Of a stretch of 30,053 nucleotides of DNA, positions 1 to 6,888 are shown one piece after another. The stretch is from Neisseriaceae bacterium. Lineage in GTDB: Bacteria > Pseudomonadota > Gammaproteobacteria > Burkholderiales > Neisseriaceae. The notes beneath the pieces are model-generated. The model worked only from the letters and a program-made list of their open reading frames with translations, was not told the origin of the DNA and searched no databases. The DNA is taken from assembly GCA_030151665.1 (NCBI GenBank), contig JASLDB010000090.1:1-30053 (forward strand), in the 5' to 3' direction. How positions within the stretch are numbered: the stretch's first letter is position 1; each line of letters begins with the position of its first letter. The position numbers were made by a program, and so were the translations under genes.

Positions 1-185
1 GACGGTTTTGTTTTCGGCATCGACAGACCATGTTGCAACGAGAAATAATATTACAACATGGTCAGCTTTTATTAATGCAAGGTTGCACACAACAATTTTG
101 GCAGCACAAATTGCCCACAACGGTGACAGTTTGTGAGCCGCGGATTAATCTTACTTTTCGTACCATTCATTCTACTGGTCAATAA
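1..185 (+). CDS. alkB: AlkB-family 2OG-Fe(II) dioxygenase, C-terminal fragment (5' end outside window)
   Basis: The reading frame is open from base 3 to the TAA at 183-185, giving about 60 residues. It starts RFCFRHRQT, continues with HGQLLLMQGCTQQFWQHKLP and closes with the motif EPRINLTFR. This matches the end of AlkB-type DNA/RNA alkylation-repair dioxygenases: the region holding the last iron-ligand histidine (the H of QHKLP) and the RxNxTxR motif, whose arginines bind 2-oxoglutarate and substrate. Family members oxidatively demethylate 1-methyladenine and 3-methylcytosine in the cytoplasm. The HxD half of the iron site lies upstream of the window and cannot be checked. The gene converges on the MFS gene with a 27-bp gap and no obvious terminator. 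Confidence 0.78.
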   Translation, partial: RFCFRHRQTMLQREIILQHGQLLLMQGCTQQFWQHKLPTTVTVCEPRINLTFRTIHSTGQ

Positions 186-212
186 GCAGTCAAGGTGGCT
201 TATCATCTGGAT

Positions 213-1400
213 TTAGGGGTTTAGCTTATGATTTGTCATGGATAAACGATTAACGAGTGATGCCATGGCTAACACCCAAAAACCAGCCAAAACAGCCACG
301 GCAAAACCTGTATTGATGTTAAATACATCAATGACCCAACCAGCAATAGCAGCACCCAATGCAACGCCAATACCCAGTCCAGATAGTAACCAAGTTAAAC
401 CTTCGGTTAATTGGTCACTGGGCACATTTTCCTCAATTAAACTCATGGCAATAATCATGGTGGGTGAAAAGAAAAAACCAGCCACAAAGACAATGCCTGA
501 CAAAGAAACAATATTCCATGCCCAAACCAATGGAATGCTGGATAAAGCAGTTGCCAATGCGGCAAAGGCCAATAGTTTCGTTAATGGCCATTGAAAATTC
601 AATGCACCAAATCCCAAGCCGGCTAAACATGAACTAATGGCATACACCGATAAGACCATACTGGCGGATGCTGGTGTATTTTGGATTTTGGCAAAGGCAA
701 CACTGGCAACATCAATCGTGCCCACAATCATGCCTAAACCAACCATGAGTAAAGCCAAATATTTTAGGATGGGTAAGCGCAGAATGGACGAATGTTGTTG
801 AATGCGTATTTTGATGGGTGGCTCAGTGCTTTTTTGTGCGACCAAAGCCAGTATGCCAATTGCGAGAAAAACCATGGCCAACAGTGGTCCTGCTTGCGGG
901 AAAAAGACCACGCACAAACCAACAGAAATGGGTGGACCCACAATAAAACACAGTTCATCTAAAACGCTTTCTAGCGCATATGCTGTTTGCAATTGGCTTT
1001 GTCCACGATAAATTTCTGTCCAACGAGCACGAATCATGGCAGGAATGCTGGGCATAAAACCGCCTAATACAGCAAACAAAAACAATAACCATGTTGGTCC
1101 TTGCCAATGGGCAGTCGCCAATAAAGTCAAAATACTGATTAGTGCGATACCTGCTGCGATCGGGAGGATTTTACTTTGCCCATGGCGATCGACCAAACGT
1201 GAAATACGAGGAGCGATGATGGCACTGCACAAAGTAAAAGTAGCAGCCACACCACCAGATAGCGTATAACTGTATTCCAATTGTGAAAGCATGGTGATGA
1301 TGCCGATAGCCGTCATGGAAATGGGTAATCTTGCTAAAAGACCGGCTAAAACAAATGCTTTACTACCTGGTGCTTGAAATAATGCAGTATAGGATGCCAT
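213..1400 (-). CDS. MFS transporter, probable drug or metabolite exporter
   Basis: This is a strongly hydrophobic protein of about 395 residues with roughly twelve membrane segments, a usual length for a single-subunit major facilitator. Loop 2-3 carries a basic turn (RISRLVDRHGQSKILP) resembling the MFS motif-A region. I chose the ATG at 1398-1400 (MASYTALF) because GAGA lies six bases upstream. The longer frame to 1481 would run through both operators and add a non-membrane extension. The gene diverges from a TetR regulator across a control region with two shared palindromes, the usual arrangement for an efflux pump repressed by its neighbour. The substrate cannot be read from the sequence. 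It probably acts in the inner membrane as a proton antiporter. Confidence 0.85.
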   Translation of the reverse strand: MASYTALFQAPGSKAFVLAGLLARLPISMTAIGIITMLSQLEYSYTLSGGVAATFTLCSAIIAPRISRLVDRHGQSKILPIAAGIALISILTLLATAHWQGPTWLLFLFAVLGGFMPSIPAMIRARWTEIYRGQSQLQTAYALESVLDELCFIVGPPISVGLCVVFFPQAGPLLAMVFLAIGILALVAQKSTEPPIKIRIQQHSSILRLPILKYLALLMVGLGMIVGTIDVASVAFAKIQNTPASASMVLSVYAISSCLAGLGFGALNFQWPLTKLLAFAALATALSSIPLVWAWNIVSLSGIVFVAGFFFSPTMIIAMSLIEENVPSDQLTEGLTWLLSGLGIGVALGAAIAGWVIDVFNINTGFAVAVLAGFWVLAMASLVNRLSMTNHKLNP

Positions 1401-1420
1401 ATTAAATCTCATGATTAATT

Positions 1421-1441
1421 TAACATACGATACGTATGTTA
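1421..1441. promoter_or_regulatory. Palindromic operator 1 in the MFS/tetR divergent promoter
   Basis: This is a perfect inverted repeat with 9-bp arms, TAACATACG and CGTATGTTA, around the 3-bp centre ATA. It lies about 20 bp upstream of the MFS start and shares the core CATACG-N3-CGTATG with operator 2. Size and symmetry suit a TetR-family dimer. That the adjacent TetR protein binds here is inference. Confidence 0.72.
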
Positions 1442-1462
1442 TTTTGACATGGATTGTATTTG

Positions 1463-1477
1463 CATACGAAACGTATG
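1463..1477. promoter_or_regulatory. Palindromic operator 2 in the MFS/tetR divergent promoter
   Basis: This is a second copy of the core, CATACG-AAA-CGTATG, with perfect 6-bp arms. Its centre is 39 bp from the centre of operator 1, close to four helical turns. A TTGACA hexamer at 1444-1449 lies between the two sites and could be the -35 of the tetR promoter, which would place operator 2 over the -10 region and allow autoregulation. Confidence 0.68.
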
Positions 1478-1516
1478 TCAATTATCATGCACTTGAATAA
1501 TCTCAGTGCGACAGCC

Positions 1517-2122
1517 ATGATAGAAAAAAATCACTTACCAGCCAATAGACGCAGCAAAATGGCAGAAGATACCCAATTAAAGCTATTACAATCTGCTAAA
1601 GATGCTTTTACCAACCAAGGGTATGCCGCGACATCAATGGATGAATTTACCGCCAGTGTAGGTTTGACTCGTGGGGCTTTATACCATCACTTTGGCAGCA
1701 AAAAAGGCTTGTTTGCGGCAGTTGTTAGGCAATTGGATAATCAAATTGATGCTAAGTTGCTAACGATTTCTGATCGAGCTGATAATGCTTGGCAAGGAAT
1801 ATATGAGCGTGGCGTGGCCTATTTACAAATGGCTTTGCAAGCTGATATCCAACAAATTTTATTAAAAGATGCCAAGGCTGTTTTGGGTGGTGAGCTTCAA
1901 CGAATTCAGATGCAATGCGTCGATTCGGTGAGTCATTTATTGGCTTGTGGCATAGCAGATGGTAGCATATTGGCTTGTGATACTTGTGCATTGGCAGTAT
2001 TGCTCAATGGTAGTTTAACCGAATCGGCTTTTTGGATTGCCCAAGATGAACAGCCTGCAAAGCGTTTAATGGAAGCCATTGCAGCTTGGCAGATGCTAAT
2101 GAATGGTTTAAAAACAAAATAG
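1517..2122 (+). CDS. TetR/AcrR-family transcriptional regulator
   Basis: The N-terminal domain is a TetR helix-turn-helix. A helix (KLLQSAKDAFTNQGYAATSM) leads into VGLTRGALYHHFGSKKGLF, the classic turn and recognition helix with the YxHFxxK signature. The remaining 130 residues or so are the ligand-binding and dimer domain. The frame is open back to 1454, but that start would overlap operator 2. The ATG at 1517 gives a conventional arm (ANRRSK) ahead of the domain, and the ATG at 1559 is also possible. None has a strong ribosome binding site. It diverges from the MFS exporter and most likely represses it and itself through the two palindromes at 1421-1477, with relief by an unknown ligand. 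Confidence 0.85.
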   Translation: MIEKNHLPANRRSKMAEDTQLKLLQSAKDAFTNQGYAATSMDEFTASVGLTRGALYHHFGSKKGLFAAVVRQLDNQIDAKLLTISDRADNAWQGIYERGVAYLQMALQADIQQILLKDAKAVLGGELQRIQMQCVDSVSHLLACGIADGSILACDTCALAVLLNGSLTESAFWIAQDEQPAKRLMEAIAAWQMLMNGLKTK

Positions 2123-2205
2123 ATGCGTTATGAAGTGAAAAAATAATGGTAAGGTGGTCATTTAAGGGTATGCTAAGCGCTATTTAGAATCATTAATTGA
2201 AGTTC

Positions 2206-2931
2206 ATGTTAAAGTCACCCCAACAACCATATCAGCCATTTTCCTTGTCTTTGTTCTTACATCAGCAGTTTTATTTTTTATTGCCCATGATGTTGGTATT
2301 ATTGGTCATGGGGGGTGTTGATTTTTACAGCACAGCTAGCAATCCTTTTCTCCCAATATACCCTTGGCTTGATGGGCAGGTTTATAAGCAATTGGATGAT
2401 TTTGATGATTACGCCAATGGTTTATATTACGCCGTATACTTATTGATTTTAGGGGTTATGGTCAAAAGTAAAAGCATACCGCACCGCATATTTTTACGTA
2501 ATTTTTTTGTGGTGCAATTGTTGTTTACTTTATTATTGGTAAAAGGCTTGAAATATGCAGTGGGAGAGCCTAGGCCCTATGCTGGGGATATCGCTTCACA
2601 GCCCTTCAGTTCCGATCGGCAGTTTCATTCATTTCCATCTGGTCACACAGCAGAATCCATTGCGGCAGCCAGTCCTTTGGCTTATTACATAAAAGTGCAT
2701 TTATGGCTTGTTTTGTGGGGTTTTTTGCCTGCTAGTATTGCATTTTGCCGACTTTATTTTGCCCAACATGATGTTTTTGATGTGTTGGGTAGTGTGGTCA
2801 TTGGCTTGATGTCTAGTTATATTGTGGTGACACATACAGAAAAACAAGTGAGGGTGATTGAGCCTCCATTTGTTTTTACACCGTTTTCTTTGGTTGGATT
2901 TAAGAAAAGCGCCAAAAAGATTAAAACATAA
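2206..2931 (+). CDS. PAP2-family membrane phosphatase
   Basis: This is a membrane phosphatase of the PAP2 / phosphatidic-acid phosphatase superfamily, about 241 residues with roughly six membrane helices. The three active-site motifs are present. KYAVGEPRP (near 116-124) is motif 1, FPSGHT (near 143-148) is motif 2 with the general-acid histidine, and CRLYFAQHDVFDV (near 181-193) is motif 3 with the nucleophilic histidine and supporting aspartate. Such enzymes dephosphorylate lipid phosphates such as undecaprenyl diphosphate, phosphatidate, phosphatidylglycerol phosphate or lipid A at the outer face of the inner membrane. The exact substrate is not decided here. I took the ATG at 2206; a TTG three codons upstream is also open. 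It appears to be a single gene facing the DUF1543 gene tail to tail. Confidence 0.85.
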   Translation: MLKSPQQPYQPFSLSLFLHQQFYFLLPMMLVLLVMGGVDFYSTASNPFLPIYPWLDGQVYKQLDDFDDYANGLYYAVYLLILGVMVKSKSIPHRIFLRNFFVVQLLFTLLLVKGLKYAVGEPRPYAGDIASQPFSSDRQFHSFPSGHTAESIAAASPLAYYIKVHLWLVLWGFLPASIAFCRLYFAQHDVFDVLGSVVIGLMSSYIVVTHTEKQVRVIEPPFVFTPFSLVGFKKSAKKIKT

Positions 2932-2996
2932 GTGACCAAAATAATTGACCATGGTAGGCTAGTTATGGCATACCACAGTCAATCCAATCCCATTTT

Positions 2997-3503
2997 TTAG
3001 ATACCAATGGGTCGATAGCCTTGCCAGGCAATACTGTCTTTTTTGCCTGCGGCATTGGGCGTGAGTTTAACGTGCCAACTACCAAGCTGTTCTAACGCCA
3101 AACAATTGTCGACATCTTTTAAATTGTCTTTGTGTTGTTCTTGCAGGCCAACCAATAGTTGTTGCATGGCTTTGTCTTTTGCTTCATTGGCATCTTTGGC
3201 AACAAATAATTCAAAAGCATGTTGTTCTGCTAAGTTGTCTGGCGTGTAGCCACCAGCATTGACAAAAAACAAAGAGTAACCTTGGTTGTCTTGAATCTCT
3301 TGACTGAGTGTCACATCGAATCCATCTGCCCAAGTAATGGTACGATAGCCATCTAGGTGCAGTTTATCCTTATCACCAAACCAAGCTTCACGTAATGATG
3401 GATAGGCATCTTCTACCTGAACAGCTGGGCAAAATTGAATATCGTGTACTTCAATATTCGATCGTCCCGCATTGCCCCCGACATAAAACATATAAAGTTT
3501 CAT
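2997..3503 (-). CDS. DUF1543 domain-containing protein
   Basis: This is a soluble 168-residue protein with no signal peptide. It begins MKLYMFYVGGNAGRSNIEVH and contains the stretch EDAYPSLREAWFG typical of DUF1543, a small proteobacterial family of unknown function. The family often carries the domain twice. Here the second half (residues about 75-168, starting SLFFVNAGGY) repeats the opening pattern in looser form, consistent with two copies. The start is well supported by GAGAG about 9 bases upstream. It is transcribed alone, convergent with the PAP2 gene. No catalytic residues can be assigned. Confidence 0.75.
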   Translation of the reverse strand: MKLYMFYVGGNAGRSNIEVHDIQFCPAVQVEDAYPSLREAWFGDKDKLHLDGYRTITWADGFDVTLSQEIQDNQGYSLFFVNAGGYTPDNLAEQHAFELFVAKDANEAKDKAMQQLLVGLQEQHKDNLKDVDNCLALEQLGSWHVKLTPNAAGKKDSIAWQGYRPIGI

Positions 3504-3923
3504 AGTATATCTCTCTCATGATTTATTGATTTTCTATAGGCATTGTAACGCGCTTTACCTTGTTTGTGCCCCAAGATATGTCAGACCTTGAACAAAATTA
3601 AAAGTTTAGAGAGTTAAATAATTGATTAAAATGGATTATTGAAAATTAAATTGATTTTGACTGAATAATTCAATGCTGGAACAGCACGAGTTGAATGGCG
3701 AGAAAGATGATTGATTGGGTGTTGTTGATTTAGGGTAGGCGAAAGGCATATAAAATACCTTATTTTCGCTTTTTTTATTGGTTTTTGTCTATCAAAAAAT
3801 AAGCAGTAACATGCACTTGTTGTAAAAAATAAAGGCCAGTGAAAAAAATGGTTAACCGCAGCAAAAAAGATTGTTCATAGACCTCAAAATTGTATTTAAT
3901 TTATTTCTTTGACGGGGACAATA
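3504..3923. other. AT-rich intergenic region upstream of the dioxygenase gene
   Basis: This is about 420 bp without a credible ORF. It must hold the promoters of the DUF1543 gene (minus) and of the dioxygenase gene (plus). The one clear structure is a plus-strand terminator-like hairpin at 3739-3776. No strong -35/-10 pair was found upstream of it. Confidence 0.6.
3739..3776 (+). terminator. Orphan intrinsic-terminator-like hairpin
   Basis: GCGAAA at 3739-3744 pairs with TTTCGC at 3764-3769 and is followed directly by a run of seven T. The 19-base loop can form a few further pairs. No plus-strand coding gene precedes it for about 800 bp, so it may end a short non-coding transcript or a leader. 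Confidence 0.45.
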
Positions 3924-4547
3924 ATGGGCGCCTACGATTTAAACCCTTTTTACGAAGATATCATTGAGGCTTTGACCGCGCAAAATTTTGCGGTTGTTGA
4001 CCATTTTTTCGAACCAGAACAAATCCACGCTTTGCGGGATAACCTCAAGCGAAAACAACAATTAGATAGTTTTCAAAAAGCAGCAATTGGCCAAGATGGT
4101 GATAAGCAAATTGCTGCAAATATTCGTGGTGATTTTATCTTGTGGTTAGATGCGGATACCACAGATGCCATTGAACAATCCTATTTTAGTCAGATTACCC
4201 AATTTATTGATTACATCAATCGAACTTGTTATTTGGGCATTCAGGACGGTGAGTTCCATTATGCTTGTTATCCAACAGGCAGTTTTTATCAGCGTCATTT
4301 GGATGTTTTTCACCATGATAGTCGTCGCACTTTATCCATTGTACTGTATTTAAATGAAGATGATTGGCACAGTCAAGATGGTGGACAATTGGCGTTGTAT
4401 TTGCCAAGTGAGACAGGTGAAACAACACGATTGGTAGAACCCAAAGCAGGTCGAATGATTATATTTGATAGCAAAACCATTCCACATGAAGTCTTGTGCA
4501 CCAAGAGACCTCGTTACAGTATTACAGGATGGCTGCGCACAAGATAA
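3924..4547 (+). CDS. 2OG-Fe(II) oxygenase family protein (prolyl-hydroxylase-like fold)
   Basis: This is a soluble 207-residue Fe(II)/2-oxoglutarate dioxygenase. The iron triad is visible as HLD (His125, Asp127) in FYQRHLDVFHHD and a distal histidine (about 188) in KTIPHEVL. The 2-oxoglutarate arginine is about 197 in RPRYSITGWLR. The central strand TLSIVLYLNEDDW followed by GGQLALYLP is typical of P4Hc-type oxygenases. It probably hydroxylates a protein or small-molecule substrate in the cytoplasm, which the sequence does not reveal. I chose the ATG at 3924 because GGGG lies 6-10 bases upstream; the frame is open to a TTG at 3909. It is unrelated in detail to the AlkB fragment at the left edge. 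Confidence 0.83.
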   Translation: MGAYDLNPFYEDIIEALTAQNFAVVDHFFEPEQIHALRDNLKRKQQLDSFQKAAIGQDGDKQIAANIRGDFILWLDADTTDAIEQSYFSQITQFIDYINRTCYLGIQDGEFHYACYPTGSFYQRHLDVFHHDSRRTLSIVLYLNEDDWHSQDGGQLALYLPSETGETTRLVEPKAGRMIIFDSKTIPHEVLCTKRPRYSITGWLRTR

Positions 4548-4556
4548 GCTAGTGGT

Positions 4557-4747
4557 AAAAAAAAAGAGGCTTTCTCGGGATAAAGAAAGCCTACTAAAAA
4601 GGGATTAGGGAAACTAATCAACTTAGAGGAATAAACAATACAATGGGTGTTGTATTGGTTATTGTATCGAGTCTTAATCAAAACACGGGTTGGGAGGGTG
4701 TTCTAATCAATGGTGACCCGATTACTACAATTGTCCTTGAACAATTG
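4557..4747 (-). ncRNA. Candidate small RNA with four hairpins and a terminator
   Basis: On the minus strand a near-consensus promoter (TTGTAT at 4777-4782, 17-bp spacer, TATACT at 4754-4759) points to a start near 4747. Downstream come hairpins CAATTGT/ACAATTG (4728-4747), CGGGT/ACCCG (4686-4720), CAATACA/TGTATTG (4636-4657) and GATTAG/CTAATC (4603-4619). The last is a 9-bp terminator stem at 4567-4592 followed by C and nine U. The RNA would be about 190 nt. The loop of the second hairpin reads CACCCUCCCA, containing CCUCC, the anti-Shine-Dalgarno core. The link between hairpins 3 and 4 contains UUCCUCU. No minus-strand ORF fits. Structure and polarity are seen directly; regulation of target mRNAs through the C-rich loops is inference. 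Confidence 0.6.
4567..4592 (-). terminator. Intrinsic terminator of the candidate small RNA
   Basis: The 9-bp stem AGGCTTTCT / AGAAAGCCT encloses an 8-base loop. On the minus strand it is followed by nine U (plus-strand A run at 4557-4565). On the plus strand no U run follows, so it is not a normal terminator for the dioxygenase gene that ends at 4547. Confidence 0.75.
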
Positions 4748-4753
4748 ATAATC

Positions 4754-4782
4754 AGTATAATACTTGTTTTTACAAAATACAA
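4754..4782 (-). promoter_or_regulatory. Sigma-70-type promoter of the candidate small RNA
   Basis: On the minus strand TTGTAT is separated by exactly 17 bp from TATACT, each one or two mismatches from consensus. The predicted start falls at the 5' edge of the first hairpin. Confidence 0.55.
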
Positions 4783-5226
4783 TCATGTATGTATGTTAAT
4801 TTTTGCAAAGCTTAAACCAAACAGTCTAAAAAATATTCAAAATTTTTAAGATGGCATATTGGTTGAATCATATGGATAGGCAAATGACAGGGCATGATTA
4901 TCGGTAAAAACCATATTGACTGTCATGCACTCAGGAGAATACTTGAGTATCCAAATGATTCAAAACAGTGTGTGCTAAATCCCGACAATAAAATAATGAC
5001 CTAATGATATTGATTAAATCATTGATTTGTCAGTTGTAAAAATATTTTTCTTGCTGGGTTTTATGGCTTTAAATTAATTACACTACTGGGTGTATTTGAC
5101 AAATACAATATGCTGTTCTTAAAATGAGCACATTCTTCAATGATTTTTAATAGGCAGATAATACACATGTAAAAAACACTTTGATGGCAATGGTTATTTT
5201 TAAATTCATTCATCAAAGGGGGCATT
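4783..5226. other. Intergenic region upstream of the ABC-F gene
   Basis: This is an AT-rich stretch without a convincing gene. It contains a plus-strand TTGACA at 5096-5101 with TTAAAA 17 bp downstream (5119-5124), the best candidate promoter for the ABC-F gene. A perfect palindrome, TGTATTT-GAC-AAATACA at 5091-5107, covers that -35 and may be an operator. Confidence 0.45.
5091..5107. promoter_or_regulatory. Palindrome over the putative ABC-F promoter -35
   Basis: The inverted repeat TGTATTT-GAC-AAATACA has perfect 7-bp arms and a 3-bp centre. It overlaps the TTGACA hexamer at 5096-5101, about 125 bp upstream of the ABC-F start. Its position fits a repressor site; the binding protein is unknown. 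Confidence 0.4.
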
Positions 5227-6888
5227 GTGTCTAATTACTTGCAACTTAAAAATATCAGTTATGTTTTGCCAACGGGCAAACCGCTATGGACAGCGTTACA
5301 AGCAACATTTTCCGATTCATTAACAGCGATTGTTGGGCGAAATGGTGTGGGTAAAAGTATTTTAGCCAAAATTATGGCTGGTTTATTGTTACCCACGACC
5401 GGGCAATGCATTGCTCCATCGGTTTATTATATGGCGCAAGACAGTCATGGCAAAGCAGATGAAACCGTGGCAGATGCCTTGGGTATATCACCAGTATTGG
5501 CGGCATTATCGCGTATTGAGTCAGGCGATTATGAAGAAAATGATTTCGATGTGGTTGGTGACAAATGGACAATCGAACAAGATAGTCTACAAGCTTTGCG
5601 TGATTGGCATTTAGATGATGTCAATTTACAGAGTATGCTGCATGATTTAAGTGGTGGCATGATTATGCGTATTCGCTTGGCCAGTGCATTTCTGAGTTGT
5701 GCAGATGTGTTGATTTTGGATGAACCCAGTAATCATTTGGATATGGCACACAAGCAATTATTGTTAAATGCGATGCAACAATACGCAGGGCAAATTATTC
5801 TGATTAGTCATGATCGTTTTTTATTGACAAAGATGACGACCATTGTTGAGCTATCAGAACAAGGATTAGAGCGGTTTGGTGGTAATTATGCTTTTTACGA
5901 AACGCAAAAAAATCTGGCCTTGGCTGCAGCGCAAACCCATTTGGCCCAAGTGAAATTAACCCAAAAAAAGAATTTGCAAGCCATGCAAGACAAGGTGGAG
6001 CAAAATAACAAACGTCAAGCCCAAGCCAATAAAGGACGAAAAGATACCAATCAAGCGAAGATTTTGTTGGATAGACAAAAAAACCGCAGTGAATTGAGTA
6101 CGGGAAAGCTTAATAAAGCCCAACAACAATTAAAAGAAACCGCAAAAGACAAAATACAAGTTGCTTCAGATGCGGTGGCGATGACGCAAGCCATCGTCTT
6201 ACATCAGAAAGCAAACCATCAACACCAAAGCCAACAAGTGGCGGCTTTAGATAATGTGTATTTGCCCTATGTACCAGAGCAAGCAAGGCAGGTCAATTGG
6301 CACATTATGGCAGGAGAGCGATTGGCGATTATTGCCAATAATGGCATGGGTAAATCAACCCTATTGCAAGTGTTAGCAGGGCAGTTGCAGTCCGTATCGG
6401 GTACAGTCACATGCCATGTCCCCATGGCTTATATTGATCAAAACTTGGCTCAATTAGAACCTGATAACAGTTTATTGGCACAAATCATGAATGTAGCCAG
6501 TCAAGAACAAGAGCCTATTTTGCGGATGCAATTGGCACAAATGGGCTTGGATGAACAAAAAATTCAGCAACCCATTGCGTTATTAAGTGGAGGGGAAAAA
6601 CTCAAGGCTGCGTTGGCGCTGGTATTGTATGGGCAAGAGCCAGTACAATTATTGCTATTGGATGAGCCCAATAATCATTTGGATTTGCCATCATTAACTG
6701 CATTGGAAACGCTCTTAACATCGTATATGGGCAGTTTGGTGGTGGTATCTCACGATTGGGCATTTTTGCAAGCCTTGCATTTAACAGGTTATTTATTATT
6801 AACCGAGCAAGGCTGGCAAAAACATGATTTACTTCAGGATACTGACCTCATGACAGTGTGCGCAGAACTTGGCGGTAATGCTTTTTAA
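5227..6888 (+). CDS. ABC-F family ATP-binding protein (translation factor type)
   Basis: This soluble 553-residue protein has two ABC ATPase domains in tandem and no membrane domain. Domain 1 has Walker A GRNGVGKS (37-44), signature LSGGM (141-145) and Walker B with DEPSNHLD (165-172). Domain 2 has GMGKST (373-378), LSGGEK (453-458) and DEPNNHLD (from 479). The linker, about 230-330, is rich in Lys and Gln and predicted coiled coil, the position of the arm that reaches the peptidyl-transferase centre in ABC-F proteins. Members bind the ribosomal E site and help stalled or antibiotic-blocked ribosomes. The start is GTG with AAAGGGGG just upstream, which decides it. The last 41 bp overlap the 3' end of the tgpA-like gene on the other strand. 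The subgroup within ABC-F is not resolved. Confidence 0.9.
   Translation: MSNYLQLKNISYVLPTGKPLWTALQATFSDSLTAIVGRNGVGKSILAKIMAGLLLPTTGQCIAPSVYYMAQDSHGKADETVADALGISPVLAALSRIESGDYEENDFDVVGDKWTIEQDSLQALRDWHLDDVNLQSMLHDLSGGMIMRIRLASAFLSCADVLILDEPSNHLDMAHKQLLLNAMQQYAGQIILISHDRFLLTKMTTIVELSEQGLERFGGNYAFYETQKNLALAAAQTHLAQVKLTQKKNLQAMQDKVEQNNKRQAQANKGRKDTNQAKILLDRQKNRSELSTGKLNKAQQQLKETAKDKIQVASDAVAMTQAIVLHQKANHQHQSQQVAALDNVYLPYVPEQARQVNWHIMAGERLAIIANNGMGKSTLLQVLAGQLQSVSGTVTCHVPMAYIDQNLAQLEPDNSLLAQIMNVASQEQEPILRMQLAQMGLDEQKIQQPIALLSGGEKLKAALALVLYGQEPVQLLLLDEPNNHLDLPSLTALETLLTSYMGSLVVVSHDWAFLQALHLTGYLLLTEQGWQKHDLLQDTDLMTVCAELGGNAF

Noticed and set aside
1454..1516. Longer N-terminus of the TetR protein from the ATG at 1454
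   Set aside because: It would translate across operator 2 and add residues with no counterpart in the family; later in-frame starts are more reasonable.
2997..4547. Functional link between the AlkB fragment and the second 2OG-Fe(II) oxygenase
   Set aside because: Five gene boundaries, opposite strands and different subfamilies separate them; proximity alone is not evidence.
4548..4600. Hairpin at 4567-4592 as terminator of the dioxygenase gene
   Set aside because: On the plus strand no U run follows; the U run is present only in minus-strand polarity.
4643..4849. 68-residue plus-strand frame with an AGAGGA sequence upstream
   Set aside because: The purine-rich site is 12 bases away and is the mirror image of the UUCCUCU link of the candidate minus-strand RNA. 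The start codon lies in a hairpin loop and the composition is not protein-like.
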